Notes under the pieces: generated by a model | The model's database searches: none | What the model saw: only the letters and a program-made list of their open reading frames with translations | Told to the model about the DNA's origin: nothing | Position numbers and translations under genes: made by a program | Assembly: GCA_964059195.1 (NCBI GenBank) | Contig: CAXKWD010000011.1 | Location: forward strand, 32,598,566 to 32,662,565 | DNA length: 64,000 nt | Direction: 5' to 3' | DNA from: Ectobius pallidus | Taxonomy: Eukaryota; Arthropoda; Insecta; Blattodea; Ectobiidae | Shown: positions 35,205 through 46,116 of the stretch, in pieces | How the letters are laid out: each line of letters begins with the position of its first letter | Numbering within the stretch: position 1 is the stretch's first letter

Positions 35205-35412
35205 TAAATCCTTGAAGGGACTAGGCCTACCATCTAACCCCTGCGTCACCTACCATAGGACGATCGTAGACTGGGGGCATGTGATCAGTAAGCCGTCACC
35301 CACGGCAGTTAATGTTGGCTTCTTAATCAAGGAGCTCCTCAGTTTGAAACAAGAGGCTGAGTGCACCCGGTTCCAGACTTTTGGGAACCGAAGACATCGG
35401 CACTAACCATGA
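35205..35412 (-). repeat. Fourth SINE family, diverged copy
   Basis: GGGACTAGGCCTACCATCTAAC, TAGACTGGGGGCATGTGATC and GAGGCTGAGTGCACCCGGTT parallel the copy at 24257-24542 in the same orientation. The tRNA-like head is lost. Confidence 0.65.
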
Positions 35413-35811
35413 AAACACGCAGGTGACCAGGCAGTATAAGTGGAGGGACTAAATAGGGTAAGAAAATTAGTACTGGCATTTGCCAATGCATATACCATTG
35501 TCGACGTATGCGATTCATGCATTTGTTACGTGTGCCTTTAATTTATGGATTAAACTATAAGTAATTTACAATCATATTTATTGGAGAGAGAATATGTGCA
35601 ACTACAGCCAATCACTGAGCAAAATACGCAGGTCTACATAAGCAATAATTAAGGTTTGTGTATTTGTGTGAGTTATGGTGACCAGCCGTCCAATTTTAAC
35701 CGGATTGTCCCTTTTTTGATTGATTGGTCCCCTTGTCCCGACAGAATTTTAACGGGACCCAAAAGACCTTAAATTTAAATTAATTTCTTAATGTCTCATT
35801 TGTGTTTTGTG

Positions 35812-35988
35812 TGGTCAGATGAGAAGAGCAGGTTTAATGTTGAAACTGTTAAGGGTATGGTTATGTTCATGGTCCAAACTCATTTCCGAGATATATCTTG
35901 CATACGGTTTCTATAATTTTCTGTTAGAACACCCAAAACTTTTGCAGGAAATACAGAACTCACAGGAATATCAAAGAAAGATTGGTTC
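35812..35988 (+). pseudogene. hAT transposase C-terminal remnant
   Basis: WSDEKSRFNVETVKGMV, then after a frameshift near 35905 FYNFLLEHPKLLQEIQNSQE and Y. This is the hAT C-terminal dimerisation region pattern (WSxERNR...VKxxL...FY...LLxxIxxSxKY). Most of the transposase is missing, since only 138 bp separate it from the left terminus. Confidence 0.7.
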
Positions 35989-36128
35989 AGATCTCGGATG
36001 AAGTAAAGAGTAAATAAGAGTTTGCCTAAGAAACTTAATCTAAGACTTAGGCAAGGATTTAATAAAGTAAACATATTTTTTTGGAATCTATTTGCAAATT
36101 AGAATTATATATTCAGCCCTAAGCACTA

Positions 36129-36574
36129 CACCTTTTCAACCTCAATTTCGGAAAATGTAATTTGAATTTCGGAAAAAGTAATTCCAATTTCGGAAAAAGT
36201 AATTTGAATTTCGGAAAAGGTAATTTCAATTTCGGAAAAAGTAACTTCAATTTCGGAAATACGAGGGCTATGAAGAGGGTATAGTAAAGTTGGTACCACG
36301 CTAGGACAAATGACTCAATCGGAGCGAGATTATGTAGAGAAGTAGCTAGAAGGTGTAGCTAAGAGTTCCAAATAAAACAGTTTTGATTTTCACTGTGGTT
36401 TTCATTTTATGCCCCATCGAATGTTTTAAAAAATAGCCCTCGTATTTCCGAAATTGAAGTTACTTTTTCCGAAATTGAGATTACTTTTTCCGAAATTGAA
36501 ATTACCTTTTCCGAATTTGAAATTACTTTTTCCGAAATTGAAATTACTTTTCCGAAATTGAGGTTGAAATGGTG
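36129..36574. mobile_element. Foldback-type MITE with tandem-repeat TIRs, TA target
   Basis: The left arm (36129-36275) consists of about six 20-25-bp units of GTAATTTCAATTTCGGAAAA. The right arm (36428-36574) is its inverted counterpart. Ends are CACC and GGTG, flanked by TA at 36127-36128 and 36575-36576. A related inverted copy of the host sequence at 39085-39130 reads AAGCACTAGAATGTG without the element, which defines the boundaries and a 2-bp TA duplication. The core is unrelated and non-coding. Confidence 0.9.
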
Positions 36575-36709
36575 TAGAATGTGATTTTTAATTAGAATCT
36601 AACAGGATATTGAGGTTGAGGACTTAGAATAATTACAGTGTATATAATTTATTGTTGGTAACGTAATGTGTATTAAATGTACATTGATACAGTTTTTGTT
36701 ACATGTATA

Positions 36710-36711
<2 letters not shown>

Positions 36712-36745
<34 letters not shown>

Positions 36746-38277
36746 CAATGGCAATTGAAAATTCCTAAGCAAGCTATCTTAAAGGAATATTATCTATTTT
36801 ATGGAACCCGAAGGTTCATTGCCACGCTTACCTGAGTCCGCCATTCAACCCTATTCTGTGCTAACTCCATCCAATCATCCCCCACAAATCCTACTTCCCA
36901 TAAATACGTTCTAAGATTGTCCTCCCACCTACGTCTAGGTCTTCCACGTGATCTTTTCCCTTCGGGTCTCCCAGTCAATACTTTTGAGATATGTCTTTCC
37001 TCTCGCATGCGAGCAGCATGTCCAGCCCATTTCATCCTTCGCGATTTAATTACCCTTACTATATCTGGTGAAGCGTACAGGTCCTGAAGCTCATCGTTAT
37101 GCAATTTTCTCCAGTCCCCATTGTCATCCCTCTTGGGCCCAAATATTTTTCGAAGCACCCTATTTTCAAACACTCTCAGACTACGTTCTTCTGATCAGTA
37201 TCAGCTGGTATATCTCGCATCCATATAATACAAAAGGCAGGATAATAGTCTTATAAATCTTAATTTTTAGATTTCTGGACAGAAGACGAGACGATAAGAG
37301 TTTCTGAACTGCATAAAAACAAGCATTTCCTGATTTGAATCTACACTTAACTTCTGCCTTAATATTATTTGTATCTGTAATTACTGTTCCCAGATATTTG
37401 AATTCCTCCACTTGTTCAAACGATTTACCGGCTATTCTAATATCTTGTGGCGCATTATTTTGGCGTCCCATGACCATATATTTAGTTTTTTCTGTATTAA
37501 TTTCTAATCCAACATTCCTGCAGGCATCGAAAAGACTTTCTGCATTTCTCTCGATTGTGTTTACCTCATCGCCCAATAAGCAAACGTCATCTGCATAAGC
37601 TAAAATCGGGTGACTACCATTTAATTCTAGGCCTACGTTCTTTTCCGGAACTTTCCTAATAGCATATTCCAAAGCGAAATTAAAAAGGAAAGGTGATAGT
37701 GCATCTCCTTGCTTCAAGCCGATTCTAATGGCAAACCTATCTGATATAAATTTCCCTCCCCTGACTCTACTATAGGTTTCATTTAGACACATTTTGATCA
37801 GCCTAACCAATTAACTTCTTTGGTATCCCAAACTCAATGAGGATATTGTAGAGTTTTTCTCGCCTAACTGAATCATATGCTTTTTTTTAATCTATGTATA
37901 GCTGGTGAACAGGCTTAATATATTCCCACTTTTTCTCCAAGATTTGGCGAATACAAAATATATGATCAATGGTTGATCTATTTCGCCTAAATCCACATTG
38001 GTGATCTCCTATGATTTCGTCTGCATATGGGGTTAATCTTGACAGCAGTATATTAGATAACATTTTGTATGATGTTGATAAGAGAGAAATTCCTCGATAG
38101 TTATTACATTCGGCCCTATCTCCTTTTTTTGTGGATCGGTATAATAATAGATTCTTTCCATTCCTTCGGCAATTCCTCCTTTCTCCAAATCATAAGAATG
38201 AGCCTAAGGATCTCTGAGTTTAATCTAGGCCTATCCCCACCTGCCTTAATTAATTCTGCTGGAATTTGGTCAACCCC
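36712..38277 (-). mobile_element. 5'-truncated non-LTR retrotransposon, probably RTE-like
   Basis: A perfect 15-bp target duplication TGTTACATGTATATA flanks the unit at 36697-36711 and 38278-38292. The 3' end is a (GTAA)n tetranucleotide tail on the minus strand (36712-36745), as RTE-type elements often have. Coding starts mid-protein at TGVDQIPAELIKAGGDRP, so most of the element, including the endonuclease, was never copied here. Confidence 0.93.
36799..38275 (-). pseudogene. LINE reverse transcriptase, C-terminal two-thirds
   Basis: Reading on the minus strand: TGVDQIPAELIKAGG, ESIIIPIHKKGD, CNNYRGISLLSTSYKMLSNI, GFRRNRSTIDHIFCIRQILE, HQLYIDxKKAYDSVRREKLY (a stop replaces the F of YIDFKKAY), GLKQGDALSPFLFNFALEYA, the catalytic AYADDVCLLGDE and KYLGTVITDTNN. 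A second frame (36799-37173) continues with VLRKIFGPKRDDNG, RRMKWAGHAARM and GRPRRRWEDNL, ending AMNLRVP. At least one nonsense codon (near 37890) and one frameshift (near 37175) inactivate it. Confidence 0.92.
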
Positions 38278-38879
38278 TGTTACATGTATATAAGGTAGGC
38301 TTATTTCATAACAGAATTACCCTTTAGTTTAACTAATAAACAGGATGGTCATAAGTAAAGTTGTATCATAAAATTAATTAAAAAGTTGAATATCAACTTG
38401 TCATAGGAAATTAGCATATTAATACAATAAATTAACGTAGTTTAATAAACATGTCATGTGATAAAATAATTTCAATTATTATAAACTTTTATATAAAATT
38501 AGTTAAATTGCAGTTCATTAACAACTAGTCAAAATATACCAAATAAATTATTACAAGTATTGTATGATGTCAAATTTCCATTAATTTATGACGACTATAG
38601 TAAGTTGTGATACAATATTAGAAGATAACAACAATTGTTCTAAAATTAATTTCATTGGTATTATAATTATTTGTATGATGTCACACTTCATTAATTACGA
38701 CGACTATAGTAATGTATTCAGTAATTATATTCACATTGGAAGGTTGAACACAGCAGTAGATGATGAAATCAAATGTTCGAGGATTAATTTCATTAGTATG
38801 TTATATAAGTATAACCTGCATTAACTAGATTGTCATGAATTGTTGTTAAAGTGTACTTTATCTTTTTCTTCGCATCCAG

Positions 38880-38960
38880 CCCAATAAATTCTGTAGATTC
38901 TTTTTGAATTTTAATTTTCGAGATGCATTTCGGCACAAGCTATGCCATCTTCAGTCAGGA
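38880..38960 (-). mobile_element. Penelope-like 5' fragment with hammerhead-like motif
   Basis: The minus strand carries CTGAAGATGGCATAGCTTGT followed by GCCGAAATGCATC at 38924-38955: CUGANGA, stem II GGCA/UGCC, GAAA. It then runs into lysine-rich, possibly coding sequence, as at 18.3 and 26.6 kb. Too short to confirm the class alone. Confidence 0.45.
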
Positions 38961-39042
38961 TATCCAACAGTCTTAATGGATTTGCTGTGGATGTAGCCGG
39001 TATGCGAGCAGGCTAGCTACTCTATAAATTATATAAACTGTA

Positions 39043-39140
39043 ATTATTCTACGTCTTCAGCCTCAATATCCTGTTACATTTTAATTAAAAATCACATTCT
39101 AGTGCTTAAGGCTGAATATATAATTCTAATTTTCATATAA
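39043..39140 (-). repeat. Inverted partial copy of 36098-36655 (empty site)
   Basis: On the minus strand it repeats AATTAGAATTATATATTCAG, AAGCACTAGAATGTGATTTT and AACAGGATATTGAGG from the flanks of the foldback MITE, without the MITE. It therefore serves as a pre-insertion reference. Confidence 0.85.
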
Positions 39141-39236
39141 TTCAGCACTAGTGGAATGAAATTCATTAATACTAATCTATTTGCAAGGTTACTGCATATT
39201 TTTAATAAGTTTGTCAGTACTCCTATTAACATTTAC

Positions 39237-39555
39237 TCATTACAACTAAATAAAAAAGAAAGAAACAAAATACTGTATTAATTATGTAGTCTAAAGTTAG
39301 CAATCGTTATCTTTATTGGTTTAAATTAAAATTTAAGCATTAAGCATTACAACTAAATAAAACAGAAATAAACAAAATACTGTATGAATTATGTAGTCTA
39401 AAGTTAAGAATCGTTATCTTTATTGGTTCAAATTAAAATTTAAGTAATAAGTATTACAACTAAATAAAAAAGAAAGAAACAAAATAGTGTATTAATTATG
39501 TAGTCTAAAGTTAGGAATCGTTATCTTTATTGGTTTAAATTAAAATTTAAGTATT
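39237..39555. repeat. Three-copy tandem repeat, 107-bp period
   Basis: TACAACTAAATAAAAxAGAA starts at 39241, 39348 and 39455. Each is followed by AATTATGTAGTCTAAAGTTA and TATCTTTATTGGTT. Copies are highly similar. Confidence 0.93.
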
Positions 39556-40154
39556 AAATAAAATATTTATAACATTTACCTAATTATGGGTTCTGTTTTC
39601 TCGATAATCCGCAGGACCTGCCTGAGTGTCCCGTATTTTTATTTCCAAAATAAGGTCATTCCAGTGTGAGTGAGATCCAGTTTTCTTTGGTTAGAGTTCT
39701 TTTTTGTATTGTGAATAGCCTACATTTGAAAGTGTGACATCTTCTAGTTATTGCTAGGGCCCAGAAATTTATGGAAATCATATTTTAGTAATGCACACTG
39801 TTAAAAGCTAGTGTTAAAATCTGTAGAAGACATAAAATAAATAACAGAATATTGATGATTTAATTTTTATATTGTTGCATATTTTTCTTACGTTTGCGAT
39901 AATGCATCATATTTGTTTGATATCAAAATATTTGTACATATTCTATTAATATGTTACATTTTAACGGCATTACTTCAGACAAAACTTTAGATATCGTGCA
40001 TATATCTGTTAATCCAAACATTTACAGCATATTTATCTGTGTGAATGTTTTGAGAACCGAATATAAGTAATTGATAATACATAGCCTAATGTTTTCAGAA
40101 CTAAATAAAGTGAGGAAGGTGCACTCAAGCTGAGCATTACTACAGAGCACACGG

Positions 40155-40679
40155 CTATTCTTTGCTGTAGTCACTTATAGACTTAGTCCTTTTAGAGCAC
40201 TTCGTAATGTGATATGTATCACATCTCTGCTTGCATAGTATACATATACATTCTGTGGTGGGCTTGTGAAATTTTGTGTTCTGGCATATTTTATGATGAA
40301 ATCCATGAATCGCCAGCCTGGTGGTAACATGTCTTTGCTCTTGACACTCCCTTGTCCATGTCCTGTCTAACATTGCGCTTGTACTGTAGAACTCCTGATC
40401 TATCTCTTCTCGTTTTCTGTCTCTACACTTCACTAGATTTTGGTAGGGGTCTGTAGAGGGTAGTAAGTGTTGAAGGCGTATGTCTTCCACGAAGTAGGAC
40501 TCTCTCATCAGTATGTATACAAGTCTAGCTGGTGTTGCTTTGCTCACTCCCATTACTTTCCTCATGTAGCATACTTTAACTTTTTCTATTCTGGTTAGGT
40601 CACTTAATGTAAGTTTTTCCCAGATGACGTCTACTCCATATGTGGCAATTGGTGCTATGGTTGTGTTAAATAGTGACAT
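40155..40679 (-). pseudogene. LINE ORF2 C-terminal fragment with zinc knuckle
   Basis: The 174-residue minus-strand frame contains MSLFNTTIAPIATYGVDVIW (post-RT block, cf. xTILPVxxYGxExW), RIEKVKVCYMRKVMGVSK and a C-terminal CILCKQRCDTYHITKC (CxxC-x7-HxxxxC). This is the R1/RTE-like LINE C-terminus. It is open but lacks the reverse transcriptase. Confidence 0.75.
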
Positions 40680-41732
40680 TGCTGTACTGATGGATAGCTA
40701 ATGTTTTCAGAACTGATTGTATGATATTAAAGCAACATTTCACTCCATTAGTTTTCAATTGATTAAAATGTGTTGCTTTGACCTTGACCTTGTTTTAAAA
40801 AAGTTTATTAATTTAATTTATACAACTTACACTATTTTCTGTAATTTAAAATGTAAATCAGCTAATAAGAGAACGTCAAGTATTAAAAGTATTTAATTGT
40901 TAGAGCATACTTCATTGGTTCTGGAACATATTTCTCCCGATTTTAAAGCATATTTCGTATTCTGATAGAGCATTAACTTCCGTGTCTTAACTATTACAAG
41001 GGCCCGGATTTATAGGTTTTTTATAAATTCTGTTTTGGTTTTTTAATATATTTAAATTGTTTTATTTTATTTTATTTTTTACCATTTTCAGACAAGATCT
41101 TTTAAGTTTCACTTCAATAAATACAACAAACAGAACTGAAACACATATTTTAATTAATTTTATTTTCACTTACAGTTTCCATGGCTCTGAACCACTTAGC
41201 TTAATTTATGCTTTTCAACTGTTTACAATTTATAGAATACATGTAATTTTAGAATTGCCCCTGGCATTTCCAACTCTACCACATAAATGTTTTTCAATGA
41301 AATTATCAGCCAACTTTTAGGTTACCTCACTTTCATCGCCTTGCTGGAGTAAACACTGTGAATAAATTGCGAATGTAAGCTTCTTATTGCCTTTGATTTG
41401 CTACTAAAGAAACGGGAGATTTCAGTTCCCTAATGATTTCCTTTACTGGGGCAATGGGGCTACAAAATGGCAAAATTACAACAGGCAATGCTATATTTTC
41501 CCTTACAATTGAACTGGCAACAATGAGCTAGATGTAAAATGAGAGCAGATATTTATAAAGTAATTATTGGTATATAATAATAATAATTAGTTTAGTTACC
41601 TATTATTATTTTGTTAAGTATACTATCGTATTTTAATTAAAAAACAGTTTTAGGCATTTTTAGTTAGTTCTTAACAACTTTTTAGCCACTTTTAAGTTCT
41701 TTAAGAGTAGAAAATGTCACTGCCATGGCTGG

Positions 41733-41757
41733 ATATATATATATATATATATATATA
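41733..41757. repeat. (TA)n microsatellite
   Basis: Twelve or so TA units inside the hAT-type element. Confidence 0.95.
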
Positions 41758-42039
41758 ATTAATATATATTAACTTTTCGCAGTTAGCTATTAAAGAACAA
41801 AATAGTTTAAAACCTAAGAATCCGGCCCTAGTTATCACTGACGGCCAACAGCATGTAAGGCTCATGTGTCCTGATTCTTATCGATGATTTTGCATGTGTA
41901 TTTAAATAATTATATTATAATAAACGTTCTTCACTACTACTGTTTATGTCACTGCTAGTGTATTAAAATTGTAAGTAGCATAATATGTGTCATTCTGTGT
42001 TAACATGACGATGTCAAATGTGAAAATTGTTTAAGTTGT

Positions 42040-43545
42040 TTTTTCGATGTATTATTTCATGTTGAAAGGGCGTGATTTCGAGAAAAAAATACAAGTTGTA
42101 ACATAGATGGATCAGTTTTTGTTCAAAAAAGTATTCTAAAATGAAATATCTACTTTACATAGCAACGTAAATGGCAAATGCATAATATTGAATTGAACGG
42201 ACGTCATCTTGAGTGAAAAATTTCAGTTGCAGCGTATATGCATATTTTGTGTTGAAAGGGCATGATTTCGAGAAAAAAATACAAGTTGTAACATTGATGG
42301 ATCAGTTTTTGTTCAAAAAAGTATTCTAAAATGAAATATCTACTTTACATAGCAACGTAAATGCATAATATTGTATTGAACGGACGTCATCTTGAGTGAA
42401 AATTTTCAGTTGCAGCGTATATGCATATTTTGTGTTGAAAGGGCATGATTTCGAGAAAAAAATACAAGTTGTAACATTGATGGATCAGTTTTTGTTCGAA
42501 AAAGTATTCTAAAATGAAATATCTACTTTACATAGCAACGTAAATGCATAATATTGTGTTGAACGGACGTCATCTTGAGTGAAAAATTTCAGTTGCTGCG
42601 TATATGCATATTTTGTGTTAAATGAACGTAGTTTAAAATTTAAAATTTATTTTGCACCGAAGAAGCACACTTTTCTATTTAAAGGGCGTTGTCTTAAGGG
42701 TAAAAAGTTTGCTGCCGAGAGTTTGCAGCATTTTATGTTGAAAAACGTCGTTTTAAGTGAAAATTTCAAGTAGCAGCGCGGATCCCTAATTTTTAAAAGA
42801 AAATACGTTTTTGTGAAAATTGTAAGTTGCAGCGTATGTGAATTAATTATGTGATAAAAAAACATTGTTTTGTGTGAAAAATGTAGGTTGCAGCGTTGAA
42901 GTTCATTTTGTGTTGAAATGGCGAATTTTTATGTGAAATATCTCTCTTTCAGCACAGAAGTACTATTTCAAGCTAAAAATTCTCAGTATTGAGTGAAAAA
43001 TGTACGTTGCTGCGTAGTAAATGATTTTTGGTTGAATAAAGGCCGTTTTCGGTTTAAAAAAATTAATTTTCAACGTAGAATCATCACTTTGTGTTCAATG
43101 GACGGCGTTCTAAGTTTATGTGAAAATTATACATTTTAACGTAGATGTATTATTTTGTGTTTAAAGTAACTTTGAGTGAAAAACGTAAGTTGGACGAACA
43201 TGGTTAACGTAGATGTATTATTTTGTGTTTAAAATAGCTTTGTGTGAAGAACGTAAGTTGGACGAACATGGTTAATTTTGTGTTTATAATAAATTTATTT
43301 ATGTGAAAAATTGAAGTTGTAGATTACAGCTGCATTATTTTGTGTTGAAAGGACAAGACGTATTTATGAGAAATTTGTTAAGTCGCAGGAAAAAGGCGTT
43401 GTTCTGTGGTGAAAGACATAGTTTTGTGAAACTTTGCAGCGTATATTCGTTATTATTGTGCTCAAAGGACATCAGTTTATGTGAAAAATTCAATTTGCAG
43501 GGCAGATGAATTGTTTTGTATTGAAAAATGTTAGCCTTATGTGAT
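42040..43545. repeat. Degenerate minisatellite with higher-order 183-190-bp repeats
   Basis: GTTGAAAGGGCxTGATTTCG starts near-identical units at 42061, 42251 and 42434 (periods 190 and 183). Downstream, about 60-bp units built on TTTTGTGTTGAAA, GTGAAAAATT, AAGTTGCAGCGTA recur with high divergence to 43545. Old basic units and a recently homogenised higher-order block are both visible. No coding function. Confidence 0.85.
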
Positions 43546-43710
43546 GGCTGCATCATAACTATAATTTTGTATTATTTTGTACATCCTGTTAAAATTTCTA
43601 ATATTACAACATATCAAAGTGATTTCAGTGTCCTAAGCTAAGGAAAAGTTTGATTGGAACAATATCAGATTTGTTTCGTTATATAATTTTATGAAGCTAG
43701 TATAATAGTT

Positions 43711-43993
43711 GACTACAGATCGGTCGGCCCGGGTTCGATCCCCGGCATCTCCTCGTATTTTTCTGAGGTAGGGAGGTCTGGTAGGGGTGCACTCAGCCTC
43801 GTGATTCAAATTGAGGAGCTACTTGATAGAGAAGTAGCGGCTCCAGTCATGGAAACCACCATTAACGGCCGTGGGTGTCGGCATGCTGACCACATGCCCC
43901 CAATCCTGCCATCTTCCTATGGTAGATGACGCAGCGGTCGGATGGTAGGCCAAGTCCCTTCAGGGACGTAGCGCCACGGAGTCTAGTCTAGTC
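43711..43993 (+). repeat. Fourth-family SINE with (TCTAG)n tail
   Basis: Starts GACTACAGATCGGTCGG, has the B box CCCGGGTTCGATCCCCGG and ends GTAGCGCCACGGAGTCTAG with three TCTAG units. Target duplications TAGTATAATAGTT (43698-43710) and TAGTATAACAGTT (43994-44006) match 12 of 13. No A box is present, so this copy is 5'-truncated. Confidence 0.92.
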
Positions 43994-44006
43994 TAGTATA
44001 ACAGTT

Positions 44007-44620
44007 CTTGTGCAAACTACAATGAAAAAGTACCTACCTTATATCCTACAAGTAAATAAAATAGAAACTTTGAAATGACTCTAGTCCATGATAGCTTTAT
44101 TTTCTATATGAAGTCCAACTTTACTCGTTATATAAGATTTGTCACTTATGGGATTTTTAAAGAAAGGATGGCATGTATTACATAAAACTCAGTTTCTTTT
44201 TGCCATACAATCTACATTTTATCAAATCTTATTACATTTGATAAATATATGGGTTACGCTGTCACATTCTTAAAATACATGTGATATATTATTGCATATT
44301 ACAGAAACATACATAAACATGTGAGGTTACTCGGGAATAACGAACAACGTCCTTTGATATTAATTTTGAAATAACTGAAACCTAACGTTCGACGACTCAT
44401 AAAACTGATTTATTGTTACTTTTCTGTTATTTTTAACATTATAGTATCATATATATCATACTCAAAATGTGGGAACAAATATTGCATTTAAATAGCAAAA
44501 TACAACAATGAAAAATGCAGAACATTTATTTACAGAAATTGTAAACTGGGTATTATGCTTGGAAAGAATATTTATACAGTTGTAAGTTACCAGTACTATT
44601 GTTGTATAATATGCTCCTTA
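44007..44620. other. Unassigned AT-rich sequence
   Basis: No supported gene or bounded repeat. Confidence 0.4.
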
Positions 44621-44628
44621 TAAATAAC

Positions 44629-45354
44629 TAGGGCAAGGCATTTAATTACCATAAAATAGTGAAAAAACGCAAAATAAAAATGCATTTATGACCAAAAAGT
44701 AGTGAAAAAATTACCAATAAATTCACCATTATTACTTTTGATTAGTTTTTCCAAGTAATGAATTTCTAAAAATCATTTAATGGATGAATTTGCAATATAA
44801 AACACACTTATTTTGTTACTAAAGAAGTAAGGAAATTTATACTACTTGGACACCCTTAGCGAAAAAAAATCTTTCTGAACTGGAATGCCCATCAAATTGC
44901 CCCTACCAAATGTGTGCATTTAAAATGAAAGAAAATAAATCTTTTTCGCTACAAGACAAACTGCTGTGATGTTTACAATAAACCTGAATTAAGATGAACT
45001 GTGAACACTTGGCGGAGATTCTCAAATAAAAACGATTGTCTGTTGTCTGAAAATAACGATTTGTACATGGAAAATCTCCTCTCTATCTCACTGAAACATG
45101 ACCTAAAAATGACGAAAATGACCTAAAATGACGAAAATGACCTAAAAATGCCGAAAATGACCTAAAAATTGCCAAAAATAACCTATCTAATGAAAATTAT
45201 GAAAAAATGCAAAATAAAGAAAATGCAAAAAAATTGCCCTTATTTAATCAATTACTTCATGATACACATTTATGTAGAAGGTATATATATATATTCGAGC
45301 TATCTTTTAACCTTCATATAAAAAAGATGCAAAATCATCAAATGCCTTGCCCTA
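44629..45354. mobile_element. hAT MITE with TAGGGCAAGGCA ends, longest copy
   Basis: TIRs TAGGGCAAGGCA and TGCCTTGCCCTA are perfect. Flanks TAAATAAC (44621-44628) and TAAATACT (45355-45362) share TAAATA, a worn 8-bp duplication. The array ATGACCTAAAAATGACGAAA near 45100-45180 is the inverted AGGTCAT subterminal motif. It is the same family as 57864-58359 and 63491-64000, in inverted orientation. Confidence 0.88.
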
Positions 45355-45825
45355 TAAATACTCTAACCAACAATATCATACGTAAGATGTTCAAATTTCA
45401 GATTCTTCTGTGTCAAATTGTATACCTATACTCCACTGTCTTTTGTTTTTATTTCTACAGTGGACATTGTTCGTAAATCTATGGATGGATTCGATATTTG
45501 AATACTGAGGCCACTGTTCGTTGTTTCATAAAACCAACAGGCCTATATAAACATCAAACTATCTCTTTAAGTTACAGGATGACAGTGTTATGTCGTTTTC
45601 GATTATTTTTAGATATCGTTCGTTATTCTTGAGTAACCTTCATGTATAAAATATCAAGAATGAGCCAGTTCCTGACAACCATCATTAGTAAATTTACGTT
45701 AAGTGACTGTACATAAAAGCAGATTAATTTGAATAAAATTAATGGAGAATGAGATTGATACGTATTACAATAATTCTGCTATATTTTGATACCAGTTTTA
45801 AACAATACCCGAAGTAACTTACAAG

Positions 45826-46108
45826 CAGGCCCTTAGCCAGGCGCTGCTCCCTAATTTTTTTCCTTGCCCCTCTAGATTTTTTGCATTTAAAATCATAAAA
45901 ATCTATTCATGCAGTACTTCGGAAATTTTCTTTAAATAGCTTTTTTTCAAGTCAAAAAAGTTATCTTTATAAGTGTTGTGCTTGTCTTTTCATAATTTAA
46001 ATAAGTGTTTAATCCTTCTAAACTTCTTTCAAATAAATGCTAAATCTGATGGGCCCACTCTGAAATTTTATTTGCCCCCTCGAAAACTTGACCTTGGCTA
46101 CGGTCCTG
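45826..46108. mobile_element. Short hAT MITE, 283 bp
   Basis: Left end CAGGCCCTTAGCCAGG and inverted right end CAGGACCGTAGCCAAGG. Flanks CTTACAAG (45818-45825) and GTTACAAG (46109-46116) match 7 of 8. The size and ends are typical of non-autonomous hAT elements. Confidence 0.82.
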
Positions 46109-46116
46109 GTTACAAG

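Larger units (their letters stand above)
35674..39663. mobile_element. 4-kb hAT derivative with nested insertions
   Basis: Perfect 8-bp target duplications GTGTGAGT lie at 35666-35673 and 39664-39671. The ends TATGGTGACC and, inverted, TGGAATGACC are hAT-like. A hAT transposase C-terminal remnant sits near the left end (35812-35988). Inside are a foldback MITE (36129-36574), a LINE with its own target duplication (36712-38277), a Penelope-like fragment (38880-38960) and a 107-bp tandem array. The original element was much shorter before these insertions. Confidence 0.8.
39755..41830. mobile_element. hAT-type element(s) with TAGGGCCC ends, boundaries ambiguous
   Basis: TAGGGCCCAGAAATTTATGG at 39755 and the inverted AAGAATCCGGCCCTA ending at 41830 are flanked by GTTATTGC and GTTATCAC (6 of 8 match). 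A second left-type end, AAGGGCCCGGATTTATAGG, lies at 40998, so 40998-41830 may be a separate 833-bp MITE. TTTTAGGCATTTT-like subterminal repeats occur near the right end. A LINE fragment lies inside (40155-40679). Confidence 0.6.

Noticed and set aside
34891..35406. 171-residue plus-strand open frame beginning with a hydrophobic stretch
   Set aside because: Its last third is SINE sequence (35205-35412), and the first part has no domain or splice signals.
36098..39140. Single 3-kb composite transposon bounded by the inverted 100-bp pair
   Set aside because: The pair has no defined ends or flanking target duplication, while the hAT ends outside it do. It may be an internal feature.
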